From positions 150,379 through 214,378 of the forward strand of contig JASWJB010000036.1 in the NCBI GenBank assembly GCA_032433595.1: DNA of 64,000 bases, written 5' to 3'. The notes under the pieces were generated by a model. It ran no database searches. It had not been told where the DNA came from and saw only the letters and a list, made by a program, of their open reading frames with translations. Positions 10,982 through 22,295 of this stretch are shown here, in pieces. The position numbers and the translations under genes are program-made. The DNA comes from Conoideocrella luteorostrata (taxonomy: Eukaryota; Ascomycota; Sordariomycetes; Hypocreales; Clavicipitaceae). Each line of letters begins with the position of its first letter. Positions within the stretch are counted from its first letter, which is position 1.

Positions 10982-12832
10982 GCAAGGCAGTTCAGTTCCT
11001 TAGTTGCTCGACCGTGGGCATGTGTTGCTTCAAATGGAAGAAATAATCTAGATGCGATACTGCTGGTATTTGTGCTGGATGCGGGCAAAGGCATATCTCA
11101 GCGGCCATTGGTGTGTAACATAACGAGAATAAACGCCTCCACCCTCAAAAAGAAAGGCGTTGTCCAAAAGAGGAGCGTCGTCAGATCTGCCGGTGTGTAG
11201 TACATGTTCAGCAAGGCATGCTCAGTGAACACGCCCATATTCTGCTATGGAACCCATTTGACACATCTGGCTACCGCTTCACAGCCAGCCACATCCAATC
11301 CATTGGTACAAAGATGACTCCATCCTTGGGAATCCAGTGCGGAGTTCCACCATCACTGCTACCAGTAATACACTTGACACAGGCGATCAGCAACGAGCTC
11401 GGACGCCATCAGAGTCGGCAAAAAACCAAACTTAACCGAAAATCCACCCACTGGTCAATACGGTTTACGAGCAAGACAGCTTGCGAAGTAATTGTCAAGT
11501 TTCGCAAAAGACAAAGCGAAGTTACGCGCGAAACGATCCACCACAAATTTCATTTCACGCGGTAGCAGGGTTGTGGGATGACCTGTGACGGCGGTTCGGA
11601 GAGCTTCCAGCTTGCATACACGTACTTTCCTATTTGAGTTGTCGCGTCCTTGAATAGGCAATTTGTGCGGAATGATCAGTCCAGACATCGTGGGGAAAGA
11701 TTTTTCTTGTACTTTTCTCTTACGAGTTACCTACTATGTATTTGATACGATGAGCAGTACTTTCCCCATTTACTACATGTGAATCATTTTAGAGCGCAGA
11801 GAATGTTGACTTCTGAAAGCTCAGTTTATTTCGCAGTTAGTAGGTCAGCTAGTAGGTCAGCTAGTAGCTGTCGTGGCTGCTAATCTGCCACGAAACATGC
11901 CAATACGGCTCCGCCTGCAGATCAGAGGTCGCGATTGTCAAGGCAGTGAGTGAGGCGCTACTCCAGGAGCTAAGGCTTTTTCCTTCGGCAGTACTCTGTA
12001 TGGAGAAGCATCCCAATATTTGGCGGATCAATGTTTGCAAAGGTCCTGGGACACAATTTTTTGAGTTGCCTTAATATAGGTATATGCGATCGCATTAGGT
12101 ATTGGTAATTTCCATGCGCGATAGACTGCCGGTAGTATTAGTTTAGTGATACCGTATACAAGGCATAATATTACTTCGTCACATGAACAGCCCATTCACG
12201 CTGCTACACCAATTAGCAACACCAGCATCAACAGCGACCACGAGTACAATTAAATGACTAATCCTGAACAAAGCCTCCTAGTTATCCATAGTGCCGGAAC
12301 TGAGGCTATCGGAGGTCTGCTTCATCATACTTTATCCGTTAAACAATTGGATCCCGGCACAAAGCCTGGAGTGGTCAACACCTACCTACCCTACAGCATG
12401 TCCTTGTCTGCAGCTTGGCCCGACTGCTCGTATAGTTACCGTGCAACTCATTAAAATGGTATATTGCCAGCCTCCGTTTCTTCTCAGAAAGAAAACACTA
12501 TATTGTAGAATGTCAGATGACGGCTCCTCTCTCTAGTGCGCGAATCAATTCTAGGGCAGCCGTCAAGCCATGACAAGCCAAGTGCGGTTATCAAATAGTT
12601 AATGTGGATTGCTGAGCACCGGCAGTGCCATCATCACCATAGTACAGCCTATCCACCAGAAGAACAGAGATGGTTATTTAAGTCCGAACTTGAGAGAAAC
12701 TTGAATCAAATATGTGTATACTTCAGATGTATGTTGCCATTCGAAACGGCGATATATTTACCAACAAATCATTATTATCTACTTCATCTTACACACCCTC
12801 TATACCATTATTTCTCCCTTGCTATTGTGAAC
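10982..12832. other. 1.85-kb intergenic region
   Basis: No convincing gene on either strand; open frames of 60-115 codons overlap each other and lack domain signals. Small direct repeats (TAGTAGGTCAGC twice) occur near 11840-11865. This region should contain the promoter of the monooxygenase (10982 upward) and the 3' end of the NLP gene. Confidence 0.5.
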
Positions 12833-13744
12833 TCAAGGATTCCCAGGCGACCCTTCATCCAAGTTGTAATTAAACTTGAAATCCTGAAATTTGTCCTTGA
12901 TCTTACTCGCACACCCTTCCAAGTTTCCAGGGAGAGCATCGTCCGAGACCGCGATATTGGCAGCGCCAAAGTCGTAAGCAACGAGCTTGTTTCGCAAGTC
13001 AAGGCTGGGAAATCCATTCCACGAGATAAGCGCCGACTTCCACCACACGTGCTTGTGATTCTCTGGTGGCTCGTCCCCGTCGCCTTTTGAAAATCGAAAG
13101 TAATGAGTCCCGATGGCACCATCTTTGTTATAAACAGCCTTCATGTGGGTGTCCTCCTTGGGAATATCCTTCCAAAGCCTGGCGTCGTACCTACCGTGGG
13201 CAGACGCACACCCAAATTGCGGCTCGCCGTCTTTGGTCCACACCTGTAAATGCTCCCAGTCGTACTGGTGGCCGATACAGATGCGATCGCCAATGTCCTT
13301 TTCGAAGAAGTAATCGTACAGATAGGCGCACCAGCCGTTGTTGCACCGCTGTCGGGAGTAGACGTTGCTGTGGTCCATGTCATACTCATCACGACAGCCC
13401 TCCGTATTAGTTTCATGGCGTGATCGACCTTGATCAATATGGCCATCAGGACCAATCGCAGGGACATTATAGCAACTATCCGTGTCAAAGTCGAGTGCCG
13501 GTTGCCACTTCAAATCATTTGCCGTAGCCCTTTGAGCCAGAGGAGGCGGAGGGTTTTCATCGAAGCCCTTGTCATCGCAGAGTCCTTGCGCTACCATATC
13601 CATAGACTCTGGTGGAACGACAAGATCCGGGTGACCTTCTATAGTCAAGGTCGCATTCCTTGTATTTAGAACCGGAGTTCTCAAGTTCGCCGTCGCAAGA
13701 GCAAGGATGCCAGGGACGACCAAGAAGAGAATAGCGGTGCGCAT
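12833..13744 (-). CDS. secreted NPP1/NLP-family (necrosis-inducing-like) protein
   Basis: Member of the necrosis- and ethylene-inducing peptide 1-like family; cytolytic members bind plant sphingolipids at the membrane, others have no toxicity. Single exon, 303 residues, starting at the ATG at 13744; the four codons upstream begin with TTG. Residues 1-20 (MRTAILFLVVPGILALATA) form a signal peptide. An unusually long N-terminal extension of about 70 residues precedes the NPP1 domain, which begins near LKWQPALDFDTDSCYN. The family heptapeptide reads GHQYDWE (158-164), where cytolytic members usually have GHRHDWE. Asp, Trp and Glu are kept, but the Arg and second His positions differ. Cysteines are numerous, pointing to several disulfides. 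Whether the product is cytolytic cannot be told from sequence; the heptapeptide change argues for caution. Confidence 0.88.
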   Translation of the reverse strand: MRTAILFLVVPGILALATANLRTPVLNTRNATLTIEGHPDLVVPPESMDMVAQGLCDDKGFDENPPPPLAQRATANDLKWQPALDFDTDSCYNVPAIGPDGHIDQGRSRHETNTEGCRDEYDMDHSNVYSRQRCNNGWCAYLYDYFFEKDIGDRICIGHQYDWEHLQVWTKDGEPQFGCASAHGRYDARLWKDIPKEDTHMKAVYNKDGAIGTHYFRFSKGDGDEPPENHKHVWWKSALISWNGFPSLDLRNKLVAYDFGAANIAVSDDALPGNLEGCASKIKDKFQDFKFNYNLDEGSPGNP

Positions 13745-15673
13745 GTTGAAATTCAAAGTCTTTACAGGCCAAGTCTATGTACACTTGATCAGACACTCGG
13801 TATATACAGAAAGAGTGCCTCAAGTTATAAGTCGAACGCGAGGACTGCAGTGACGACAAAGGATGTGCGCAGGCGCGGTCGATGCAGATGTTTTTGTAAG
13901 AAAACGTGAACGTCTTGGAGGACAGTATATGTTTGAAGATACGGACTTGAGAGAAAGTTTGGCAGGATTATTGAGTTGGAGAAACGGCTCGTGAGTCTCG
14001 CAAACCTCGAAAGCGCATGCGCTTGTCTCTCGTGACAAGAGTTTCAAAGAGAGTAATGCATTAGAGAAACGGTCGCAAGCGGCAGTCAGCAGCGCGCGGG
14101 CACCCTTTTAAAAAAGCCATCGAATTTATTGACGATAAGACCTTGACAACTCAAGCAGGGTCAATAGAAAATTCCAATTGGGTTTGCCTGAGGGATTGAC
14201 GGTCTACCCGACGTGCGGTCGTGGTGTAAGCGGTGTTCGTGAACGTCCACTGGTGCAGATAAGCCTTGCCATTCGCCCAATACGGGAGGTGAATATCTAA
14301 ACTGCAGGGGTTTCAATAAGACTCCTAAAATACCGTATGGCTTAGGAAGATATGAATGGCTTCGGCGCAATGTAACCAGAATTTGGTCATTTGCTCCGTG
14401 CCCATTGCAGCGATCAGCGACGCCAATACGGCGGAGAGCCGGTTTGCGTGCGGAGGCGCATCCTTTGGGCTGTAGGGAGGACTGCTTGGACGGTAAGCAC
14501 GTAATAGTGAAGTGTGATTTGGAGGAGCAAAATCAGCCGGACTGGACTAGATGCCATAACCCCTGCAACTCTGGGGAAAGTGTGAGCCAATGGAGGGTGC
14601 ACCTGTATCGGCCTGGAAAGGAGTTCAGCTGATCCCGTGGCGAGGTGAGCAACCACTGGCTGTTCAAAGCGGTGCAATCTGTACGTGCCGGTCACAGAAT
14701 GAGTTTAGGCCAGAGATCAATGACCCTTTCCAAGATGTCCCGGGTCATGAGCTGGTTGGTTGACGGCGGTGGCCAGCCCGTGATCTTGCTGTGATGAAAT
14801 CGGAGCAAAGCAGGGCAGATGGGGAGAAGGACAAAGCAGCCCGAAGCGAGGGGAGCGAGTTCAAAGTTGTGGCTGATGAGGCTTGCCGCTGGGACCTGGC
14901 TCATTAACGGCCACGATGCGAGATGATGCTGGAGCGAATGATTGCGAGTTTGGCTTGGTAGCTGATAGAAATAGAGAAGCCAGCGCCCCTCCCCCTTTTC
15001 GTGTTTTCCGAGTTGGATGTTCGGAGTATTTGTCGCCGCATCCTGGCAGGGGCTGGAAATTGAGGCGCAAAGCCGAGCTGAACGAAGCTGGTTGAAGCTC
15101 ATAGTGAGCGGACAAGTCACCGACCAAAAGATGTGAGTGAGGATTCAGGACAGGTCGCCAGCACTCGTCGCAAGACGAAGCGGAAGCAGCATAGCTGTAG
15201 CCGGTTTATGTTTTAAGATGCAGCTGTTGTTTAGCTGGATTGCTGAATGATGATAATGATATCTTTTTGTTGGTAGTTGTGTCATGATTCGGCGTATTGT
15301 ACTCCTACTCCGCGGGTTGACCAATCTCGTACAGGCGATTGCTCACCTTTGCTGGAAATACCACCAGTAGCAACGACGGCGACAGGATGCTGAAATCCGC
15401 ACCCGTCTCAATGTCCAAATTAGCTGGGAAAGCAGACCAAATTGGCACCCGCACACCGCATCTGCACAGGGTCCAACCCCGCCAATCTTTGGAGAAGCCC
15501 GAAAACCACCCCTCCAGAAAAAAAAAAAAAAAGATGTGATGTCAAGGTTTCCTTGTAGACCACCACATTGACATATTCGGCCAATATAACCTGCATTGTT
15601 CAGCTCTCATGCCAAAACCAGAGCACCATAAAGAAGAAACCATCTTTATACTGCTGCAGGCCGAGCCGCAGCC
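13745..15673. other. 1.9-kb intergenic region
   Basis: Separates the divergent NLP (-) and DPH2 (+) genes, so it holds both promoters. Short overlapping frames in 14160-15130 show no domain or codon signal I could support. A 15-base A run lies near 15520, and a purine-poor leader precedes the DPH2 ATG. Confidence 0.5.
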
Positions 15674-17254
15674 ATGGCCGCCGAGCTTGTCGCAGCGCCT
15701 GTCCTCTCAACACCCGACGACAACATCATAGAAGTCCCCGCGGCGGAGTCGATTCTCAAGTCGACACTCTCGGACGAAGAGCTCAGATCAACATTCGAAA
15801 TAGCACGTACCGCAAAGGAAATCCTGGAGGGAGGCTGGAAAAGAATCGCGCTACAATTTCCTGATCACATGTTGGTCGATGCCCCGCGAGTTGTGCAAGC
15901 GCTAGAAGTTGAGCTGAGCTCCGACGCGGCCGACAAAACGAAACGAATTCATATCCTGGCCGACACAAGTTATAGCGCGTGCTGTGTGGACGAAATCGCC
16001 GCCGAGCATGTAGACTCAGATGTGGTGGTTCACTATGGAAGGACCTGCTTGAGCCCTACAAGCCGATTACCGGTGATATACGTATACACATCGCATGAGC
16101 TAAATCACGATCTTGTGGTTGAGAAGTTCGAGGCGGAGTTCAGCGAAAAGGCCTCCAACGTCGTTTTTATGGCGGACTTGACATATCAGGATCATGTGGA
16201 CGTCATTGTCAGCCGCTTGAGGACGGCAGGTTACACAAACGTGCTGGGAACAACGGTGGAAAGAAACCCGGCAGCCACGATACCCAACAGAAAGATTTCA
16301 GGCCCCGAAATGACCGAAGAGATGATCAAAACACATTCACTCTTCCACATTTCCGACCCGCCGACATCTCTCCTCCTCGCTCTACAAACTAGGTTCGCAT
16401 CACTTCATGTTCTCTCCACGTCTGACCAATCAGCGCTTACCGTGGACGACACTACACTGAGAGCATCTGGTCTGCTCTACCGGCGGTTCAGCCGTGTGCT
16501 TGCCCTCGCATCTGCCGGTGTTGTCGGCATTCTTGTTAACACCCTCTCTGTGTCGAATTACATGGAATCAATCGACTTGCTGCGCAAAAAGATCTCCAAA
16601 GCCGGCAAGAAGAGCTACACAATTGTGGTAGGCAAGCTGAATCCAGCGAAATTGCTCAATTTTCCCGAAATTGAGGGCTGGGTAGTCGTTGGCTGTTGGG
16701 AGAGTGGTCTAGTTGAAGATGACGGAAGCTATTGGAAGCCAGTAGTCACCCCGTTCGAAATGGAGGTTGCACTCATGAGTGACGAAGAAAGAACATGGGG
16801 TGCCGAGTGGTGGGGAGGCATCGAGAAATTGAAAGAAGATGTCCCACGGGCCGAAGAACCCAATACACTTGAGCAAGACGATCCGTTACCTGAGGTTGAT
16901 GGCGGTGTCGAGGGAGAAGAGTCTTTGCCGCCGCAGTTCGACTGGCTAACAGGCCAGCTCGTCAGCCATAGCCGTCCAATGCACCTGACTGTACGGAGTG
17001 CCAAGAACGCTGCTGAAAACCAAAACGACGGCACGGAAAGTCCCAGCGAACCCAACGTTGTAGCCAAGAAATTCGCGGGCGATCTTGTAAGCATCAACGG
17101 CGTGGCTAGCCCCGGTGCCGAATATCTTCGATCAAAGAGGACGTGGCAAGGCTTAGGAAGCGACTTCGACCAGGAAGCGAGCACGTTGATAGAGGAGGGA
17201 CGGAGCGGAGTGGCAAGAGGATACCATGTTGGCGAAGACCAAACCAGGCATTAA
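15674..17254 (+). CDS. DPH2: diphthamide biosynthesis protein 2
   Basis: Partner of DPH1 in the heterodimeric radical-SAM-type enzyme that transfers the 3-amino-3-carboxypropyl group to the target histidine of elongation factor 2, the first step of diphthamide synthesis in the cytosol. Intact single exon of 526 residues. The sequence ILADTSYSACCVDE (C103, C104) and VHYGRTCLSP (C125) supply N-terminal cysteines, and VVVGCWESGL (C341) the late one. This set matches the iron-sulfur cluster pattern of Dph2, and HYGRTCLSP is diagnostic of the Dph1/Dph2 family. A less conserved acidic tail follows about residue 390, as in other fungal Dph2 proteins. The TATA-poor promoter and absence of introns suit a housekeeping gene. 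Confidence in Dph2 over Dph1 rests on length and the GCWESGLV context. Confidence 0.93.
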   Translation: MAAELVAAPVLSTPDDNIIEVPAAESILKSTLSDEELRSTFEIARTAKEILEGGWKRIALQFPDHMLVDAPRVVQALEVELSSDAADKTKRIHILADTSYSACCVDEIAAEHVDSDVVVHYGRTCLSPTSRLPVIYVYTSHELNHDLVVEKFEAEFSEKASNVVFMADLTYQDHVDVIVSRLRTAGYTNVLGTTVERNPAATIPNRKISGPEMTEEMIKTHSLFHISDPPTSLLLALQTRFASLHVLSTSDQSALTVDDTTLRASGLLYRRFSRVLALASAGVVGILVNTLSVSNYMESIDLLRKKISKAGKKSYTIVVGKLNPAKLLNFPEIEGWVVVGCWESGLVEDDGSYWKPVVTPFEMEVALMSDEERTWGAEWWGGIEKLKEDVPRAEEPNTLEQDDPLPEVDGGVEGEESLPPQFDWLTGQLVSHSRPMHLTVRSAKNAAENQNDGTESPSEPNVVAKKFAGDLVSINGVASPGAEYLRSKRTWQGLGSDFDQEASTLIEEGRSGVARGYHVGEDQTRH

Positions 17255-18726
17255 TTAGCATTTGGCGTGTAAAGTTATACCACGGTTGTGTATTCTAAAC
17301 TCGCCAAAACTCAGTCCTGTCTCCTCGTGGCGGCTGGACGGATGAGCCTAACTTTCTCATTGGTCAGACAGCCTTTCGACGACATATCTCTGCTCTGCAA
17401 TAAGAAAACTGGAGTCGTCCGTTCAGCCGTTTGGGGACACAGAACTAGGATTTGGCGAGATAAGTCTTTCGTAAGACCTCCTCTCCGGCTGCATTGTATT
17501 CTGCACTTTTTCTCGCGGTTCATCCCTTGGCAGCCGGAAATGACGATATTAGAGAGCAAGGAATCGCCATGCAATGATCTGTTGGTTAACAGAAACGATT
17601 CTGCATGCATAATATACGCCTTATACACGCGCTTCCCTGTTTTTTTTTCTTCCTGAAAAATATATTCATGATGAGACCGATTTAATGGAAATGTCGGTAT
17701 ACTATCTCAAGATTCGCAACTAGGACGGTTGCTTCCTGACCAATGGCGTTAATTAGAGTAAATGTACGAATAGAGTAGCACATTTAACTTTGAAAACACC
17801 AGCTCGTTCTACTGTGGCTGTTCCCACCGCTATCTGAGCCTATAACAGATAACTACAAAGACGTAGCCAATCTCTCTCCCGCTATATCAAAGCTGGACAT
17901 CAATGAAATACACGCAGGTCTCCTATCTGCCAGTTACTTTTTTCGTGCGCCACGCACAATTTTAACAATTTTCGTCATAAGACCCTTGTCATCTCCTTTG
18001 ACCGAGAAGCAAGAAGGTACGTAAACGGGGACGCTATCTGTATTCACCGATAGAAGTAGCAGCAAGACTTGTTTCGCTTACTTCAGCTTCACCACGAGAT
18101 GCGGTACATGTTTATTTACGTTCCCAAATTTTATATTGATATGACATATGGACGGGTATTATTAGCGGGCACATACAAGGCCCTGGCAGGACTATAATCT
18201 AACAAGCACATCAGAACAGATAATTCTGGCGCCGTTAACTTCAATTCAAGTTTCATCTCCACCCCAGAAGCGGCTCCTTTAGGCACACACGCACGCTAAC
18301 GACCGTGGGTATTGTTTTAAAAACAAAGGGAACCAACCGAACTGTACGTCAATCGTGAACTTCCCTCAGAATCACTCATACCAAGACAATCCGTTCAATA
18401 GAGGTCGTCTGTTTGTCCGTCCTAGGAATGCGACTCCACGCCAAAAGCATCAATTCGCGAACCAGCTATTCCCATCAGTCATTCAAGGTTGAGTCGAACG
18501 AAACGAAACATGCGTGTTCCATGCCAATATGCCTCTTTATAGCATATCTAGCTAGTGTGATCAGTGATCAAGATCTGACTTGGACTTCCTGGTTCTCCAG
18601 GCACTCCTCCTCGCGAGCAGAATCAACGAGGTTGTTTTCGCAGACGCAGTTTGTGCGTCGGACGACCCCGACCCAGTTACCATCCCAATCGTACTTCTCT
18701 GTTTACCTACAACCCGCATATGTGCC
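17255..18726. other. 1.5-kb convergent intergenic region
   Basis: Lies between the 3' ends of DPH2 (+) and the first MARVEL-like gene (-). Open frames here are short and overlapping. No RNA gene, repeat array or motif copy was found. Confidence 0.5.
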
Positions 18727-19431
18727 TCACACGTAGACGCGACGATGGGAGTGCGGGCTGCGGTGGCCGCTGTAACGAGACCCGCCAGAACGACTGCGAC
18801 TGTGGTGTCGGTGGCTGTGGCGGCTGGAGTGATGGCTTCGCACGACACGGACCCGACGGTCGTCGTAGGCAAGATCACCGCCGTGGCTGAAGGCGGCAAC
18901 GGCCGTAGTAGCGAAGAAGATGATGTTCATGATGGCAAAGGCCCAGCTGGCCTTGAGCATGGAGCAAGGTTTGTCGGTTTGCCAGTCCCAATACGGGACG
19001 GGAACATGGTAGGGTGAATACCACACCGAGTTGGCATTAGGGCTAGAGCAGTCGGCATCAGCAATGCCTCTTAGTTCATAAACTGCGGCGATGAGAGCAC
19101 CCATGAAGCCAAGGTCAACTATGGCGACAAAGCGAGCATTGGCAGATGACCGGTGATAGCTGAAGAGAGTGAAGACGGCCCAGGCGAGCGCAAGAACGGT
19201 GACGATGAACAGGATAAGAATCGAGTCGGGCGTCAAGGCGTTGTGATTGGCAAAGATGTTGACAAACCAAGCGAGCATGCCCATGGGAGGTATCTGGAGA
19301 GGAGAAAAATATAGTGTTAGGTTTTGCAGGGAATCAACTACATGGAGCCATTAGGCGCGCGTGTGTAAGTTGCTCACCAAAGTGACGATCTGAGAAACCC
19401 TCGTGCAGACGAAAACAAGCGCGAACAACAT
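18727..19431 (-). CDS. MARVEL-like four-helix membrane protein with His-rich tail
   Basis: Two exons, 19431..19378 and 19293..18727, flank an 84-nt GTGAGC...CCAG intron in phase 0 and give 206 residues. Exon 1 encodes MLFALVFVCTRVSQIVTL, which completes the first membrane helix together with IPPMGMLAWFV; that continuity supports the splice. Further hydrophobic helices lie at about 40-63, 72-92 and 133-153. A loop between helices 3 and 4 carries two Cys and WYSPYHVPVPYWDW. Topology and length match fungal MARVEL-domain proteins, which organise membrane domains or vesicle cargo; the exact role is unknown. The cytosolic tail (158-206) is strikingly rich in His, Arg and Ser, with RHSHRHHSRSRS, an odd feature that could bind metal or acidic partners. 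A start further upstream in another exon is not excluded. Confidence 0.75.
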
Positions 19432-19511
19432 GGCGGGCAAATGATACCAGGTGACTGGCACAATGCGACTATTGCGCAACACGTTGCGGCAGCGAAGCCG
19501 TTAGTGATGAT

Positions 19512-19550
19512 GTTGGTGGTGGCGTTGGTGGTGGTGGTGGTGGTGGTGGA
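19512..19550. repeat. GGT/GTT trinucleotide tract
   Basis: About 38 bases of GGTGGT with GTT and GCG interruptions, upstream of the MARVEL-like gene start. A simple sequence repeat. Confidence 0.8.
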
Positions 19551-21759
19551 ATGCGACAGCGACTCTCACACAACGTGGCAAGGTGGGATGTATGGAATGC
19601 CAGAAAAAAAAGAGAGGCAAGATTGTACCGGAGGATCAACGGGGGACGAGCACAGGTGATATACTCCGTATTGGTCAGATGAATGCATGAATTATTGGAT
19701 GGGCTGGGAAACCAAAGAAAGAAATTGTCGACTCAACCAAGCCAACGCAAGGGCCGGAGCGCATGCATTGATTACATGGATGCACCAATACGTCGTTGAC
19801 GCCTGGATCCTTGATCGGGACGCATAACTATAATCAAGAGGCTGGCAAGCTGGGGTCGATGGTGGGCAGCCAGTAACAGTGGGCACGGCGAGATCCACCC
19901 GCTCATGCACGTTTTTCGTTTTTCTTGATCTCGGGCCTGTCTGCATGTTCCGGACTTGTAGCCACCTAGCACAGAGTACGGAGTACATGGGCCCCGATAA
20001 TACGAACGAGTTGCAGCAGCGCACCTCAGTCGTCGCCTCAGTCGTCTCCTCAGTCGGAAGCATCGGGCATGGCTGCGTGGAACGGAGCATCAACAAATCT
20101 GTCGTGAAATGAGGCATGCTTAAGCTTAATGCTCGTCGTGCCTGACAATGGGTCTTTGTTTGTTTTTTTAGGCTGATGATGGCCCAAGCTCCGGCCTTGC
20201 CGCAACAGCTAGCTGCACTAGGAGTATACGCAGGGAGCCCTAAGGACCGGGAACATGCTCTGGACAGCAATTGTTTCAGTGGTTCCGGCGGGAATGATGA
20301 CGCATCTGGGCCAGTCGCCGAGGAAGGAAGGGCCATCCGTCGAGCAAGGTTTGTTGCTTTCCCCGGACGTCCAATGCTGTCTTCCAAGAGGCGACGGGTT
20401 GTGGTGGGTCCTGTTGCTAAAATTTTGAGAATTTAGAAGAGGCTGGGGTGGGAGGCTGGTCGTTTGTACCGACAGCTGTTTGCCCAATTTGGCTGACAAG
20501 TTGTCAACCTGGAAATTGATCTGCAGTTTCAGTCGCCAAAGTTTGCTAGTACTACTCCGTATTTATCGAGTAAAAGGTTGACTTACACGTTGACACAAGG
20601 CACGATCCGATGACACTATGGAAGCACACGCGCAGCCCTTGGTTTACCATGCGTTGTCTTGGTCTTGTCCGATAACGTGTTTCCAGCCCAGCAGACTAGT
20701 CTCCTCATCCAGTCGACTGGCCGTGTACGAGCTAAAAGACAGAAAATGAAAATGCTATTAGTGCCACGCAGAACTGACCGATCCCAGTTCCTGCACAATT
20801 GCGAGGAAAGCTCTTTGGGGAGAATGTCACCCGCCATATCATCCAGATGGTCATCTGGCGGAAGAAAATGTGCATGAACAGGGCAGCAGGGAGGGGTAGT
20901 TCTTGGCGCAAATCCACCTCCTTTGACCGAATGGAATTCGGATGCCTGAAGGCGTAGGAGCCCAAACTTGGCAAAACAGATATGAGGCGTTAACTAGCAG
21001 TGAGCTTAAAAAAAAAAAAAGGTTTCAAGCGACACTATCACAATGAGCCCATGCTTAAGATTCTGGTCGGAGCTGATGGCGCTGAGCATTATTTCCATAA
21101 TTGCTCCCACGATATCCACCCAAAAACTCCCGGACATTTGCAACCACAACGTTACGTCTTGTTCGGATTTTCCCAGAAGCAAATAATTGAACTGCACTAG
21201 ATGGAAAGTTGATCCGGCCCTGCACAACTTGCATGCTTGGACAGCCACGGAAAGATAGACAGATGATCGGGCAGAACGTCATGCTCACTCTTGCAAGATC
21301 TCTCCACAGCCAACTAAACCCTCCCCCTTGGGTCTCAGATCGAATCGTGCACTGCATGTTTTAACAGCACTTTGAGCGAGTCGCAGCAACCGCGAAAACA
21401 ATCGAAAACAATGGGCTGCTTTACCATTTCTGAAGGAGCATTCTTCAGGCCGGCAGTCGGAATTTAAAACCACCCAAGTTAAGAAATACGATCACCTTGT
21501 TGAAGATGTCCTAGATAAGGAGAAACATCAAATTTCGGATAATGAATTAGACATGGACTGACATCCAAAAACCACCATACCTCGCCACGAGTCTAGACAC
21601 CTTCAAAGGTCGACCAGATAACGCAGAAACCGTATTTAAATCCTAGCGCCTCCCCTGATTCTCAAGTATACCTGCTCTGCTACACCACTGAGCACCTAGA
21701 CTCCCTACGCACAAAGCCCGCGCAAATAACACCCGAACTCGAGGCTATACTTAAATAAT
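19551..21759. other. 2.2-kb region without supported genes
   Basis: Holds motif copies at 19662, 19977 and 20553 and a 12-base A run near 21009. Open frames reach only about 230 codons at most and are antisense to each other without domain signal (for example the minus frame 19692-20387). I see no gene I can support. Confidence 0.45.
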
Positions 21760-22295
21760 ATAGCTTTAACTGGAGACGTTAACGGGATGAGGATTCTGCT
21801 CACGGCCAGCCAAGACTTGCAATCAGACGAGACTATACAGAACCTTCTGATAGTAACTACGGAGAGCTCTTACCTTAGTGTTTTAATGTTATATATTTCC
21901 TATTAACCCAGTTCCCCTCCATTCCCTTACCAAAGAAGGTTATCTAGGCTACGGTTAAGATAAACTTAATCCCTATCTTCAAGCCCTTGCGTGCTCGGGA
22001 TCCGCTTTGGTTGGCGTGCCTTTTGCAGCTTGCCATTATCGTGGCGTGCATAGGCCAGCAGAGAGTCAAGTACTTACGGTTCCTGCTCGTGGCCGGCGCT
22101 GACCCAAATCAGGACCCAGATGCCGCCTCCTCCCTGATCGCGTTATTGGTAGCGCCGCCTAGAATTTTGCTGCAGCACGGTGCCGACCCCAATGCTCCTG
22201 ATGCTAGTGGCGCCCCGGCTATCGATCTTGCTAAGAAGCTGAGGCTGAAAGAGGAGGACATATCAGATATGCTGGACGTTCTGGGAGGACACTAG
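21760..22295 (+). pseudogene. ankyrin-repeat gene relic
   Basis: Two out-of-frame pieces read as ankyrin repeats. The first, from 21760, gives IALTGDVNGMRILLTAS before stops. The second, 21987-22295, gives KYLRFLLVAGADPN and ILLQHGADPNAPDASGAPAIDLAKK, clear consensus ankyrin helices and loops, then a C-terminal helix and TAG. Sequence between them is AT-rich with stops. This looks like the decayed 3' end of a larger ankyrin protein, such as those common in fungal NLR-like and secondary gene families. A small expressed two-repeat protein from the ATG at 21987 is possible but less likely. Confidence 0.55.

Noticed and set aside
14692..15120. 142-codon minus-strand ORF in the NLP-DPH2 gap
   Set aside because: No recognisable domain and overlaps another frame of similar length; likely chance in GC-rich DNA.
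19692..20387. 231-codon minus-strand ORF
   Set aside because: Low-quality composition, antisense to other equally long frames, no domain or signal peptide.
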